Of a stretch of DNA of 6,220 nt, positions 1 through 6,108 are shown piece by piece (position 1 is the first letter of the stretch; every line of letters starts with the position of its first letter). Origin of the DNA: Dehalococcoidia bacterium. GTDB taxonomy: Bacteria; Chloroflexota; Dehalococcoidia; Dehalococcoidales; UBA1222. The notes beneath the pieces were generated by a model that was not told the origin of the DNA, did no database searches, and worked only from the letters and a program-made list of their open reading frames with translations. The translations under genes were made by a program, and so were the position numbers. The stretch lies in NCBI GenBank assembly GCA_009776515.1, contig WRNP01000075.1, forward strand, positions 1 through 6,220. The letters run 5' to 3'.

Positions 1-108
1 TGATTTGACAGCAAGTTCCATGCATGAAAGAGCAAGCTGGCATGGCTAATTATGGGCTTGGCATTAAGGACCTAACTGCAAAACAGGGGAGGCGCTTATT
101 TGATGATA

Positions 109-117
109 TGGTATAAT
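109..117 (+). promoter_or_regulatory. Extended -10 promoter of the YtxH-type gene
   Basis: The sequence TGGTATAAT gives a perfect TATAAT -10 hexamer (112-117) preceded by the TGn extension, which can replace a -35 element. No good -35 hexamer lies 16-18 bp upstream (89-94 reads GAGGCG). Transcription would start near 124, giving a leader of about 24 nt before the ATG at 148. This also excludes the upstream TTG/ATG codons at 100-105 as starts of the small gene. Confidence 0.6.
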
Positions 118-147
118 GTACCAGTAGCAACCCATGAGGGCAAGATA

Positions 148-363
148 ATGAACAGTAACGACAGATTAACCATTTTTGGCCTGGCCGCCGGTCTTGTAGC
201 TGGCCTAGCCCTGGGGTTGATGTATGCTCCCCAGCCCGGAGCGAAGACTCGGAGCAAATTGGCCGATAGGGTTAACTGGCTCCTGTGGACGCCTGAGGAA
301 AAATATCTTTACCTTTGGGGCAGGACTCGTCAAGCGAGACCTCGGGCAGGTAGGGGCGCTTAA
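148..363 (+). CDS. Small YtxH-domain membrane protein (71 aa)
   Basis: A predicted small single-span membrane protein. Residues 9-26 form one hydrophobic segment with a glycine zipper (G11, G15, G19, G23), followed by the YtxH-type motif YAPQPGAKTR (26-35), in which the membrane helix ends in a short basic AP-x-x-G-x-x-TR turn. The tail is 36 residues, aromatic and basic (WLLW, EEKYLYLW, then Arg-rich), and much shorter than the helical tail of usual YtxH proteins of 100 residues or more. The start at 148 is chosen because GAGGG (136-140) sits 7 nt upstream and the predicted transcript begins near 124; the longer reading from 100 would start upstream of the transcript. YtxH proteins are linked loosely to stress or envelope functions, with no defined reaction. 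The gene is monocistronic and converges on tkt. The family call is fairly safe; the role is unknown. Confidence 0.7.
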   Translation: MNSNDRLTIFGLAAGLVAGLALGLMYAPQPGAKTRSKLADRVNWLLWTPEEKYLYLWGRTRQARPRAGRGA

Positions 364-389
364 GCCGTCTCTGCCGCGCCTCGGTCGCT
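333..389. terminator. Possible weak bidirectional terminator between convergent genes
   Basis: The 24-bp gap between the YtxH and tkt stops and its flanks are rich in short inverted repeats: GGCAG (345-349) with CTGCC (371-375), or alternatively GGCGC (355-359) with GCGCC (376-380), inside a partly paired outer arm (333-341 with 383-389). The two inner pairings exclude each other. Neither side has a clear U-tract; the nearest on the plus strand is CTTTT at 394-398. This may slow both transcripts, but it is not a standard intrinsic terminator. Confidence 0.2.
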
Positions 390-2397
390 ATGTCTTTTCC
401 AGCACTTCTTCGGTTGCTCGAATGGCCCTTTCTGCCGTAATCCCGAACTTCTCATAGAGTACCTTGCTTGGGGCAGAGGCTCCAAAGCGGTCAAGCCCGA
501 TGGCAAGGCCTAAATCTCCCACCCAACGCTCCCAGCCAAAAGTGGCCGCTGCCTCAATGGAGACGCGCGCTTTTATTCCCGGCGGTAGCACGCTGTCGCG
601 ATATGCCTGCGGTTGCGATTGGAAAAGATCCCACGATGGCAGAGAGACCACTCGTGTGTTTATGGCTTTCTCTTTCAGTTGCCGGCCTGCCTCTAGGGCG
701 ATATGCACTTCAGAGCCGGTACTGATGAGAATCGCGTCGGGATTGCTATCAGCTTCCCATAGAACATAGCCGCCTTGCCTAAGGCCGCTTGCCGGGGCGT
801 ATTGGGTGCGGTCCAGTACCGGTAGGGCTTGGCGGCTTAAAATAAGCACCGTGGGTTGCTTTAGATTCATGATGGCGATCCGCCAAGCCTCGGTCGTCTC
901 GGTGGCATCTGCTGGGCGGATGACACACAACCCCGGCATTGCCCGCAGACTGGCCAGGTGCTCAATTGGCTGGTGGGTCGGTCCGTCCTCGCCCAGCCCG
1001 ATGGAGTCATGAGAATAGATGAAGATCGCTCGGTGCCTCATCAATGCAGCCATGCGTAAGGCGGGGCGCATATAGTCACAAAATACGAGGAAAGTTGCCC
1101 CATAAGGGATAATACCGCCATGCATGGCTAGCCCGTTTATTATGCAACCCATGGCATGCTCGCGCACACCAAAGCGGAGGTTGCGCCCGATGTAGTCGCA
1201 TGCCGAGAAGTCGATGCTGTCGCTAATAATAGTCTTGGTGGATGGGGCGAGGTCGGCAGAGCCGCCGATGAGCGTGGGAATCGTTGATGCGAGGGCATTA
1301 AGCACTCGACCGGAGGCATCGCGCGTGGCGAGGGGCTTGGGAGTGTCATAGGATAGTTTAGCAAGATCATCGTCCCAATTGTCTGGCAGGCGGGAATTCT
1401 GTAGGGAACACAACTCACTGGCTTCACCTGGGAAAGCCTGTTCGTAGCGGACCCAGAGTCCTGCCCACTCTTTTTCGTATTGCACTCCTCGCTCTTGTGC
1501 CTGTCGGAAATAGGCTAGCACCTCAGGAGGCACAGTAAATGGCTCGGGGTATTCCCAGCCAAGGTTTTTCTTTGCTGCGGCTACCTCACCTGGTCCCAGC
1601 GGCTCGCCATGGGCGCTGCTGGTACCCTCTTTGTGTGGACTACCATAGCCAATGATTGTCTTGCATATGATAAGGCTGGGGCGGGCGGATTCCGCACGCG
1701 CCTTGCGGAGGGCAGCATCCACTGCCTCCGGGTTTAACCCATCCACGGAATCAATCACTTGCCAGTCGTAGGCGCGGAATCTTCCGGCTATGTCTTCAGT
1801 GAAAGTGAGGTTGGTCGCACCCTCAATGGATATCTTGTTATCATCGTAAAGGCATATGAGTTTGCCTAACTTGAGGTGCCCCGCAAGCGACGCTGCTTCT
1901 GATGAGACGCCTTCCATTAGGTCTCCATCGGAACAGAGGACATAGGTATGGTGGTCAACGATATTGAATCCCGGGCGGTTGTAGCGGGCAGCTAGGAAAG
2001 TTTCGGCATAGGCGAGGCCTACGCTTTCCCCGAAGCCTTGCCCGAGAGGGCCGGTGGTGGCTTCAATGCCTGGCGTCATACCTCGCTCTGGGTGTCCCGG
2101 TGTCTTGCTGCCCCACTGCCGAAAGTTTTTGATATCTTCTAAAGTGAGGTCGTATCCGGTGAGGTAAAGCAGGGCGTAGAGTAGCATGGAGGCATGCCCT
2201 GCCGAAAGCACAAAGCGGTCCCGGTTGCACCAATTGGGATTGGCAGGATTATGCCGCAAAAACCGATCCCACAGTACATAAGCTACGCTTGCGGCACCCA
2301 TGGGCGCGCCGGGATGACCGGACCGCGCTTTCTCTATAGCATCCACGGCCAGGAAACGGATGGTGCTTAGGCGGAGTTCCTCTGCAACTGAACTCAT
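388..2397 (-). CDS. tkt: Transketolase
   Basis: Transketolase (EC 2.2.1.1), a cytosolic thiamine-diphosphate and Mg2+ enzyme that moves two-carbon ketol units between sugar phosphates in the pentose phosphate (or Calvin) pathway. At 669 residues it is full length. The N-terminal TPP domain has H28 (GHPGAPMG), H68 (SAGHAS), H102, GPLGQG (116-121), the Mg-binding GDLMEG with D157 before it, N187 (YDDNKISIEG) and H263. The middle pyrimidine domain has the cofactor glutamate E413 in FGVREHAMG and H475 in EDGPTHQP. The C-terminal domain starts near 540 (STGSEV). These residues line up with E. coli TktA at a constant offset of two, so the enzyme should be active. The ATG is preceded by AAGGGGG (2409-2403) with a 5-nt spacer. 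The gene is divergent from a LysR regulator and no other pentose-pathway gene is adjacent. Confidence 0.97.
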   Translation of the reverse strand: MSSVAEELRLSTIRFLAVDAIEKARSGHPGAPMGAASVAYVLWDRFLRHNPANPNWCNRDRFVLSAGHASMLLYALLYLTGYDLTLEDIKNFRQWGSKTPGHPERGMTPGIEATTGPLGQGFGESVGLAYAETFLAARYNRPGFNIVDHHTYVLCSDGDLMEGVSSEAASLAGHLKLGKLICLYDDNKISIEGATNLTFTEDIAGRFRAYDWQVIDSVDGLNPEAVDAALRKARAESARPSLIICKTIIGYGSPHKEGTSSAHGEPLGPGEVAAAKKNLGWEYPEPFTVPPEVLAYFRQAQERGVQYEKEWAGLWVRYEQAFPGEASELCSLQNSRLPDNWDDDLAKLSYDTPKPLATRDASGRVLNALASTIPTLIGGSADLAPSTKTIISDSIDFSACDYIGRNLRFGVREHAMGCIINGLAMHGGIIPYGATFLVFCDYMRPALRMAALMRHRAIFIYSHDSIGLGEDGPTHQPIEHLASLRAMPGLCVIRPADATETTEAWRIAIMNLKQPTVLILSRQALPVLDRTQYAPASGLRQGGYVLWEADSNPDAILISTGSEVHIALEAGRQLKEKAINTRVVSLPSWDLFQSQPQAYRDSVLPPGIKARVSIEAAATFGWERWVGDLGLAIGLDRFGASAPSKVLYEKFGITAERAIRATEEVLEKT

Positions 2398-2427
2398 GTG
2401 ATCCCCCTTGAGGCTGAGAATGAGAAC

Positions 2428-2456
2428 AGTTTAGCCCAGCGGGGATAGGTTGTAAA
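2428..2456 (-). promoter_or_regulatory. Predicted tkt promoter
   Basis: Read on the minus strand, TTTACA (2456-2451) and TAAACT (2433-2428) are separated by exactly 17 bp. The -35 matches the consensus at five of six bases and the -10 at four of six. Transcription would start near 2421, giving a leader of about 24 nt that contains the AAGGGGG ribosome binding site. The modest -10 would suit an activated promoter. Confidence 0.45.
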
Positions 2457-2479
2457 TGGGCAATACCTAGACGACTCCT

Positions 2480-2494
2480 GTTTGACTGTTAAAC
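2480..2494. promoter_or_regulatory. Candidate LysR-type operator (T-N11-A dyad)
   Basis: GTTTGACTGTTAAAC is a 15-bp imperfect palindrome in which six of seven base pairs match around a central T; it contains a T-N11-A core (2481-2493). Its centre (2487) is about 66 bp upstream of the predicted tkt start and about 133 bp upstream of the predicted lysR start. LysR-family recognition sites usually lie near -65 of the activated divergent target, so the position suggests control of tkt. The site is inferred, and AT-rich intergenic DNA gives T-N11-A matches by chance. Confidence 0.4.
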
Positions 2495-2515
2495 GCGATA
2501 TCTGTTAATGCGATA
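2488..2515. repeat. Direct repeat pair GTTAA-GCGATA
   Basis: GTTAAACGCGATA (2488-2500) is followed by GTTAATGCGATA (2504-2515), so the two copies are offset by 16 bp and differ by one base and a 1-bp indel. The first copy overlaps the right half of the candidate LysR operator. The pair lies upstream of both divergent promoters and could be an extra regulator-binding array. Confidence 0.5.
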
Positions 2516-2583
2516 CGCAGCCCCCAGCCCTTTACTCGAATGGAGAACGACATAAAATTACCTAATGATGGGATAAAATAGAC

Positions 2584-2612
2584 TTGATAACTATAGTCCC
2601 TGGGGCTACAAT
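2584..2612 (+). promoter_or_regulatory. lysR promoter, predicted leaderless start
   Basis: TTGATA (2584-2589) and TACAAT (2607-2612) are separated by exactly 17 bp, each matching the sigma70 consensus at five of six bases. The expected transcription start, about 7 bp after the -10, falls at 2619-2621, on the ATG of the regulator (2620). The mRNA would then have essentially no 5' leader, which fits the absence of a convincing Shine-Dalgarno sequence before that ATG. Confidence 0.65.
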
Positions 2613-2619
2613 AGCGGCT

Positions 2620-3522
2620 ATGAATTTGGACTATCTCAAAACCTATCTTCTGTTGGTAAAGATGGGGAGTTTCTCTGCGGTGGCTAAGAAGCTGTCCATA
2701 TCGCAGCCGGCCGTCTCTTTTCAAATACAGAGGCTTGAGCAGGATTTAGGCATACGGCTTTTAAACCGCAGTCAGAAGAGAATCACTCTGACTGAAGCTG
2801 GCAAAAGCCTTCTGTCGTTTGCCCAGACGGTGAGGCATGAGGAGGGGCGCCTTCTTCAGGATATTGAACACTTGCGCGACGATGTGGGCGGTGAGCTGCG
2901 GGTTGCGGCAAGTACTGCCCCGGGCGAACTTATTATTCCTGCTTTGGTGGGGGAGTTCATCAGCTGCCACCCTGCCGTCAGGGCGCAGATATTAGTGATG
3001 GGCTCAATGGCCGTCATCACCGGGGTGCATGATGGTAGTTACGAAGTGGGTATCTGCGGTATGCCGCCAAATGCGGAGTATGGACTACAATCTTTCAAGG
3101 TATCCGGTGATGAGATTGTACTGATCGTTTCACCGCAACATCGCTTGGCGACAAGAGATAGTGTATCTTTTGCTGACATTGAGGGCGAGCCATTCATCCA
3201 GCGTGAGGCTGCCTCTGGTACACAGCGTAGTGTGGAGAGCCTGTTAGCAAAAGCCGGCTACAGTATTGGGCATCTCGTGCCGCGCCTTACGGTAGGAAGC
3301 AGTCAGGCAGTCATCTCGGCAGTGGAAGCCGGGGCAGGCATCGCTTTTGTCTCCGATCTGGCTGCGAGCAAGGCAACCAACTTAGGCACGGTGCGATCAC
3401 TGACCATTACAGGGCTGAATCTCAGGCGCGGCTTCTATTGCATCTATCATGCCGAATGCTTATCATCGCGCCTATTGCAGGAATTTGTTAGTTTCGTCAA
3501 GGAGCGGGTTGGGGGTCAGTGA
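2620..3522 (+). CDS. LysR-family transcriptional regulator
   Basis: A DNA-binding regulator of 300 residues, the normal length for the LysR family. Residues 3-61 form the winged helix-turn-helix (YLLLVKMGSFSAVAKKL, recognition helix around SQPAVSFQIQRLE 28-40, wing to TEAG). A linker helix (about 62-88) leads into the two-lobed effector-binding domain from about residue 92. QREAASGTQ (194-202) resembles the (R)E-x-G-S-G-T segment of CysL-, YeiE- and CbbR-like members, whose ligands include small anions or metabolites. The start at ATG 2620 places the helix-turn-helix at the family's usual position; the earlier in-frame TTG (2584) is part of the -35 element. The gene is divergent from tkt, and its stop overlaps the stop of the UPF0280 gene by 7 bp. 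Likely targets are tkt, itself, or the sulfur operon to its right; the effector is unknown. Confidence 0.92.
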   Translation: MNLDYLKTYLLLVKMGSFSAVAKKLSISQPAVSFQIQRLEQDLGIRLLNRSQKRITLTEAGKSLLSFAQTVRHEEGRLLQDIEHLRDDVGGELRVAASTAPGELIIPALVGEFISCHPAVRAQILVMGSMAVITGVHDGSYEVGICGMPPNAEYGLQSFKVSGDEIVLIVSPQHRLATRDSVSFADIEGEPFIQREAASGTQRSVESLLAKAGYSIGHLVPRLTVGSSQAVISAVEAGAGIAFVSDLAASKATNLGTVRSLTITGLNLRRGFYCIYHAECLSSRLLQEFVSFVKERVGGQ

Positions 3523-4250
3523 GTAGCCGGAAGCGCTCGGAGGCGAAGATCGCCCCAAATCCCAAACTTGTCCCCCACAATAATCACGGCACCGCTTAGT
3601 CCAGGAATGGCTTGGGCTATCGCCAAGCCTTGTTCTATTTCCTCAGCTGTACCGACTGCATTACCGATAGCGGTGGCAGCGGCATCGGCCAGGGTGGCTG
3701 AGGGTGCTACCGCGACAGCGGCATCAGCCCGGCCGAAGCTTAGCGCATGACCAACAGTAGCGGAAGAGGTGCAGATGCCTATAGGGGTCTCCTCCGGGGC
3801 GATTTCCAGTCCCAAGGTGCCGTTTAGCGGCGAGTCTCCGGCAAAGATCGCCACCAGCCGACTCTTTTGGCTTTTCAAATAGATGTCGCCGCCGTTTTCA
3901 ATGATGACCTCGGGAGATAGCGGGCACAGCACCTTACCCACTCCCTGAGCAATTGCCCCAGCGACAGCGGCCATTGGACCTACGCCTGCTGTCATGGCGG
4001 CAGTTGCCATTTCCCGTACAATAGATGGTGCTTCCTCTGGGACATCCACGGGCTCCAAGCCATTGGCAAAGTATGGCGCGCGCGAAATATAGCCTTCAAG
4101 GGTGCGACGGAACTCTCGCACCAGCGTGCGTACCTCTCGCTCAAGATCGGTTGTGGTGCTGACAAAAAGGTCGGTCTCGTATTCCGTGACCGCATAGCTT
4201 ATTAGTCCGAGGCTATGGATAATATGGCGGTAGGTTCGTGGCTGATACAT
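3516..4250 (-). CDS. UPF0280 (COG2122) ApbE-like protein of the homocysteine cassette
   Basis: A 244-residue member of UPF0280/COG2122, a family with an ApbE-like (flavin-transferase-like) fold. Visible signatures are the N-terminal MYQPRTYR block with ETDL (25-28), AGVGPMAAVAGAIAQ (88-102), IENGGDIYL (117-125) and the long C-terminal stretch TSSATVGHALSFGRAD (161-176) leading to ATLADAAATAIGN (185-197). It has no signal peptide or lipobox, unlike secreted ApbE, so it is probably cytosolic. The start at 4250 matches the family N-terminus and overlaps the upstream stop as TGATG; the frame stays open upstream to 4397 but that part is non-homologous in appearance and antisense-like. There is no separate Shine-Dalgarno, so translation is probably coupled. 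COG2122 proteins have been linked to homocysteine formation together with DUF39 and NIL-ferredoxin proteins in Methanosarcina; the exact reaction is unclear. Confidence 0.88.
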   Translation of the reverse strand: MYQPRTYRHIIHSLGLISYAVTEYETDLFVSTTTDLEREVRTLVREFRRTLEGYISRAPYFANGLEPVDVPEEAPSIVREMATAAMTAGVGPMAAVAGAIAQGVGKVLCPLSPEVIIENGGDIYLKSQKSRLVAIFAGDSPLNGTLGLEIAPEETPIGICTSSATVGHALSFGRADAAVAVAPSATLADAAATAIGNAVGTAEEIEQGLAIAQAIPGLSGAVIIVGDKFGIWGDLRLRALPATH

Positions 4251-4669
4251 CAGAAGCGCAGTTGCATCGCTCGAGCGGGGCAGGCTGTAAGGCATAACCC
4301 GCAGGCGACGCATAGGTTGTTGTTGAAGACGACCGCGCGCGCTACCCCATCCAGATGGAAAGCTTCGGTTGGACAGAAGCCCACGCAGGCACCGCATTGG
4401 ACACAGCGCTCATCACTGCGCTGGACGTTTTGGCTGAATGGCTCAATTCTCACCCCTGCGTCGTGCAGATAGGAGATGCCGGCATTGTATTTATCCTGGT
4501 CGCCGGAGAGTTCCAACATCACATAGCCTTCCTGGTCGGGGATTATGGAGGCTTTCATAATGTTGAAACTGAGGTCATAGTTCTTGATGAAGTTAGAAAT
4601 CACCGGTTGATTCACCACCCGGCTTGGGAAGTGCAGAATCACCCGATGAGAGACGGTTGTATTAGCCAT
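4250..4669 (-). CDS. NIL-domain ferredoxin, iron-sulfur subunit of aspartate-semialdehyde sulfurtransferase
   Basis: A 139-residue two-domain protein. Residues 1-78 form a NIL domain (HRVILHFPSRVVNQPVISN at the start, GYVMLELSG at 48-56), the small ligand-binding ferredoxin-like fold also found at the end of the MetN methionine transporter ATPase. Residues 85-139 carry two complete [4Fe-4S] motifs with all eight cysteines: C89, C92, C95, C99 and C120, C123, C126, C130, each ending in CP. In the methanogen pathway this type of protein works with the DUF39 protein, probably supplying electrons to reduce the sulfur intermediate to homocysteine. GGAG (4679-4676), inside the end of the DUF39 gene, is its ribosome binding site with a 6-nt spacer. 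It starts 2 bp after the DUF39 stop, and its TGA overlaps the next ATG. It could be confused with an ordinary 2[4Fe-4S] ferredoxin, but the NIL fusion argues against that. Confidence 0.92.
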   Translation of the reverse strand: MANTTVSHRVILHFPSRVVNQPVISNFIKNYDLSFNIMKASIIPDQEGYVMLELSGDQDKYNAGISYLHDAGVRIEPFSQNVQRSDERCVQCGACVGFCPTEAFHLDGVARAVVFNNNLCVACGLCLTACPARAMQLRF

Positions 4670-4671
4670 GG

Positions 4672-5871
4672 CTATCTCCGTTCGGTGAGTGGCTTGAGGC
4701 TCATGCCGCTCTCTACCCCAGGTAGGGGTGCTACTCGCTCGGTAAGAAAGAACTCGCTCCGCTCAATCCATTTTTTCAAGGTCTGAGCGATTTCCACAGC
4801 GCGTTGGTAACTGGATAGAGAAGCGGCAGGGATGGTTGCCCCCCGCACTTTGATTTGCCCGCTCTTTAACTCAGCATAACTTACCTCGGCCAGCACCTCG
4901 CTGCTCCGATTGGGGTATGCCCCGGCGTAGTCCACTACTGGCGCTAGAATATCGGCATCGGTCACGAGGGTATAGGCCAAGATCTCTTCTGACAAAATGG
5001 GGATGGGTAGCCCGATGCCTACAGCCATAGTAACGCCGTAGCCTAGCATACTTATGCCTCGTAGGTAACGCGAGCTCATCTGCTTCAGGTCGCCGATGAC
5101 AGCTATGGTGCCCGCCCCTCTCCTTGGTACGCCATTAGCGGTGCGAGGTACGTCAGGATTGAACTGGGTGCCCTGCCAAGTCACATAGCCTGTGCCGCCA
5201 CCTAAAAAGATGCGCGTGCCAATGCCGACCGTATTGTAGAAAGGGTCATTCAATAGCGGCGAGAGTTGCCCCGCGGAGCAATATGTAGCATTGCCTAGGT
5301 TTGGTTTAAGGATGCCCATATAGGTATAGATGGTTTTACTGGAGGCATTGACTGCTACGTTATAGTTTTGATAGGCGTTACGTATATTGAATAGTACAGC
5401 CTCGTTTAAATCGTTGATGCTCACCAAGGTGTCCAACTCGCGTCTAGGGTAGCAGTCTGTACCATAGGCGTGCGCCACCAGTCGTACGTCCTTACCGGCA
5501 ACCAGCTCTTCAATGACGTGACCTCCGCCGTAGTTGAACTCACCAGGGTGGACACGGTTACGCGGATCAGCGTCTGGTAAGGCGTTGGCGCCGATAAATA
5601 GATCCACTGCAGCGAAGCCCGTGTATGCGGGCACATCGTTAAGAAAAGCTTGCCCGCCACCCATCTTGATGCGTGATTGGCTGTGTCCGGTATTGATATA
5701 GGCTCCAGATGAGCACATAGGGCCGAAAGTGCCGGTGGTGACTACATCGACCTCAGCAGCGGTGCGGGCGATCCCTTTCTCACGGGCGAGGTCTATTATC
5801 TCATCGGCGGTGGCTACCACCGCTTGGCCACGCTTAATCCTCTCGTTGATTTCGGCGATGGTTTTGGGCAT
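4672..5871 (-). CDS. DUF39/COG1900 homocysteine biosynthesis protein (L-aspartate semialdehyde sulfurtransferase)
   Basis: First gene of the operon, 399 residues, DUF39 (COG1900) family. Homologues in anaerobes transfer persulfide sulfur to aspartate semialdehyde on the way to homocysteine (EC 2.8.1.16). Recognisable segments are KTIAEINERI at the N-terminus, TTGTFGPMCSSGAYIN with C53, a run of glycine-rich turns (GGGQAF 71-76, YGGGHVIEEL 114-123), AYGTDCYPRRE with C140, C198 in TYCSAGQLSPLLNDP, and LGGGTGYV (223-230). C53 and C140 correspond in context to the two cysteines reported as functional in the Methanosarcina protein (from memory). The protein ends after the DUF39 region and lacks the CBS pair present in some methanogen members, so it should not have that nucleotide or SAM sensor. 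A strong Shine-Dalgarno GAGGAG lies 4 nt before the ATG. The downstream partner starts 2 bp after the stop. Confidence 0.92.
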   Translation of the reverse strand: MPKTIAEINERIKRGQAVVATADEIIDLAREKGIARTAAEVDVVTTGTFGPMCSSGAYINTGHSQSRIKMGGGQAFLNDVPAYTGFAAVDLFIGANALPDADPRNRVHPGEFNYGGGHVIEELVAGKDVRLVAHAYGTDCYPRRELDTLVSINDLNEAVLFNIRNAYQNYNVAVNASSKTIYTYMGILKPNLGNATYCSAGQLSPLLNDPFYNTVGIGTRIFLGGGTGYVTWQGTQFNPDVPRTANGVPRRGAGTIAVIGDLKQMSSRYLRGISMLGYGVTMAVGIGLPIPILSEEILAYTLVTDADILAPVVDYAGAYPNRSSEVLAEVSYAELKSGQIKVRGATIPAASLSSYQRAVEIAQTLKKWIERSEFFLTERVAPLPGVESGMSLKPLTERR

Positions 5872-5901
5872 ATCTCTCCTCGAGTGGCGGTGAAATATCG
5901 T

Positions 5902-5930
5902 ATGGTAATATCATGCTTTGGTCTTGTCAA
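5902..5930 (-). promoter_or_regulatory. Proximal promoter of the homocysteine operon
   Basis: On the minus strand a perfect TTGACA (5930-5925) is followed after 17 bp by TACCAT (5907-5902), which matches the -10 consensus at four of six bases. Transcription would begin near 5895, leaving a leader of about 24 nt with the GAGGAG site. The -35 lies within a TTTG-N7-CAAA dyad (5917-5931), so a bound regulator could block it. Confidence 0.6.
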
Positions 5931-5940
5931 ACATGCAATG

Positions 5941-6102
5941 TGCCGATTAGTCCTCGAAAGGGGGCGAGAAAAGTACGCAGAGAAAGGATTTGTAACCAAA
6001 GACACAATAAAGCAGAAAGGCTAGATGGCGGCACTGGCCTCACTGGGGAATGGCTACCTTTTCTTTTTGTTGCCAAGAACAGCCTTGTTGCCTTTGGATA
6101 CT
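5941..6102 (-). other. Upstream leader region, no gene recognised, possible folded RNA
   Basis: The 349 bp before the operon (5872-6220) contain no convincing coding region on either strand. A transcript from the distal promoter would include this stretch. ATGGCGG (6110-6104, so partly just upstream of the expected start) can pair with CCGCCAT (6031-6025). In between, CCAA and AACA (minus strand, about 6095-6082) can pair with TGTT and TTGG as an 8-bp bulged hairpin. There are also short direct repeats (CCAGTG twice; GGCAACAA twice) and CTCG/CGAG around a C-rich loop near 5952-5968. I see no match to the SAM-I core or to T-box signatures. The structure is a guess from short pairings. Confidence 0.2.
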
Positions 6103-6108
6103 ACCGCC

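Noticed and set aside
5..10. TTGACA hexamer on the plus strand
   Set aside because: No -10-like sequence lies 16-18 bp downstream (28-33 reads AAGAGC).
2..48. Open frame at the left edge ending in TAA, possibly the end of an upstream gene
   Set aside because: Only 15 codons are visible, with no recognisable motif, so it cannot be distinguished from chance.
464..1427. Several open frames on both strands inside the transketolase gene
   Set aside because: They are out-of-frame shadows of tkt with no domains and no ribosome binding sites.
2584..2619. TTG-initiated 12-residue extension of the LysR protein
   Set aside because: The TTG is inside the -35 hexamer, and the ATG at 2620 gives the standard LysR N-terminus.
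3424..3473. AGGCGCG/CGCGCCT inverted repeat near the end of lysR as a terminator of the sulfur operon
   Set aside because: The 36-base loop and lack of a U-tract do not fit an intrinsic terminator, and it lies in coding sequence.
4251..4397. 49-residue N-terminal extension of the UPF0280 protein
   Set aside because: It overlaps the ferredoxin gene's cysteine motifs in another frame, is unlike the family N-terminus, and ATG 4250 gives the typical MY-x-PR-x-YR start.
5872..6102. SAM-I riboswitch or T-box upstream of the homocysteine operon
   Set aside because: No recognisable core sequence of either class and no terminator hairpin with a U-tract before the DUF39 start.
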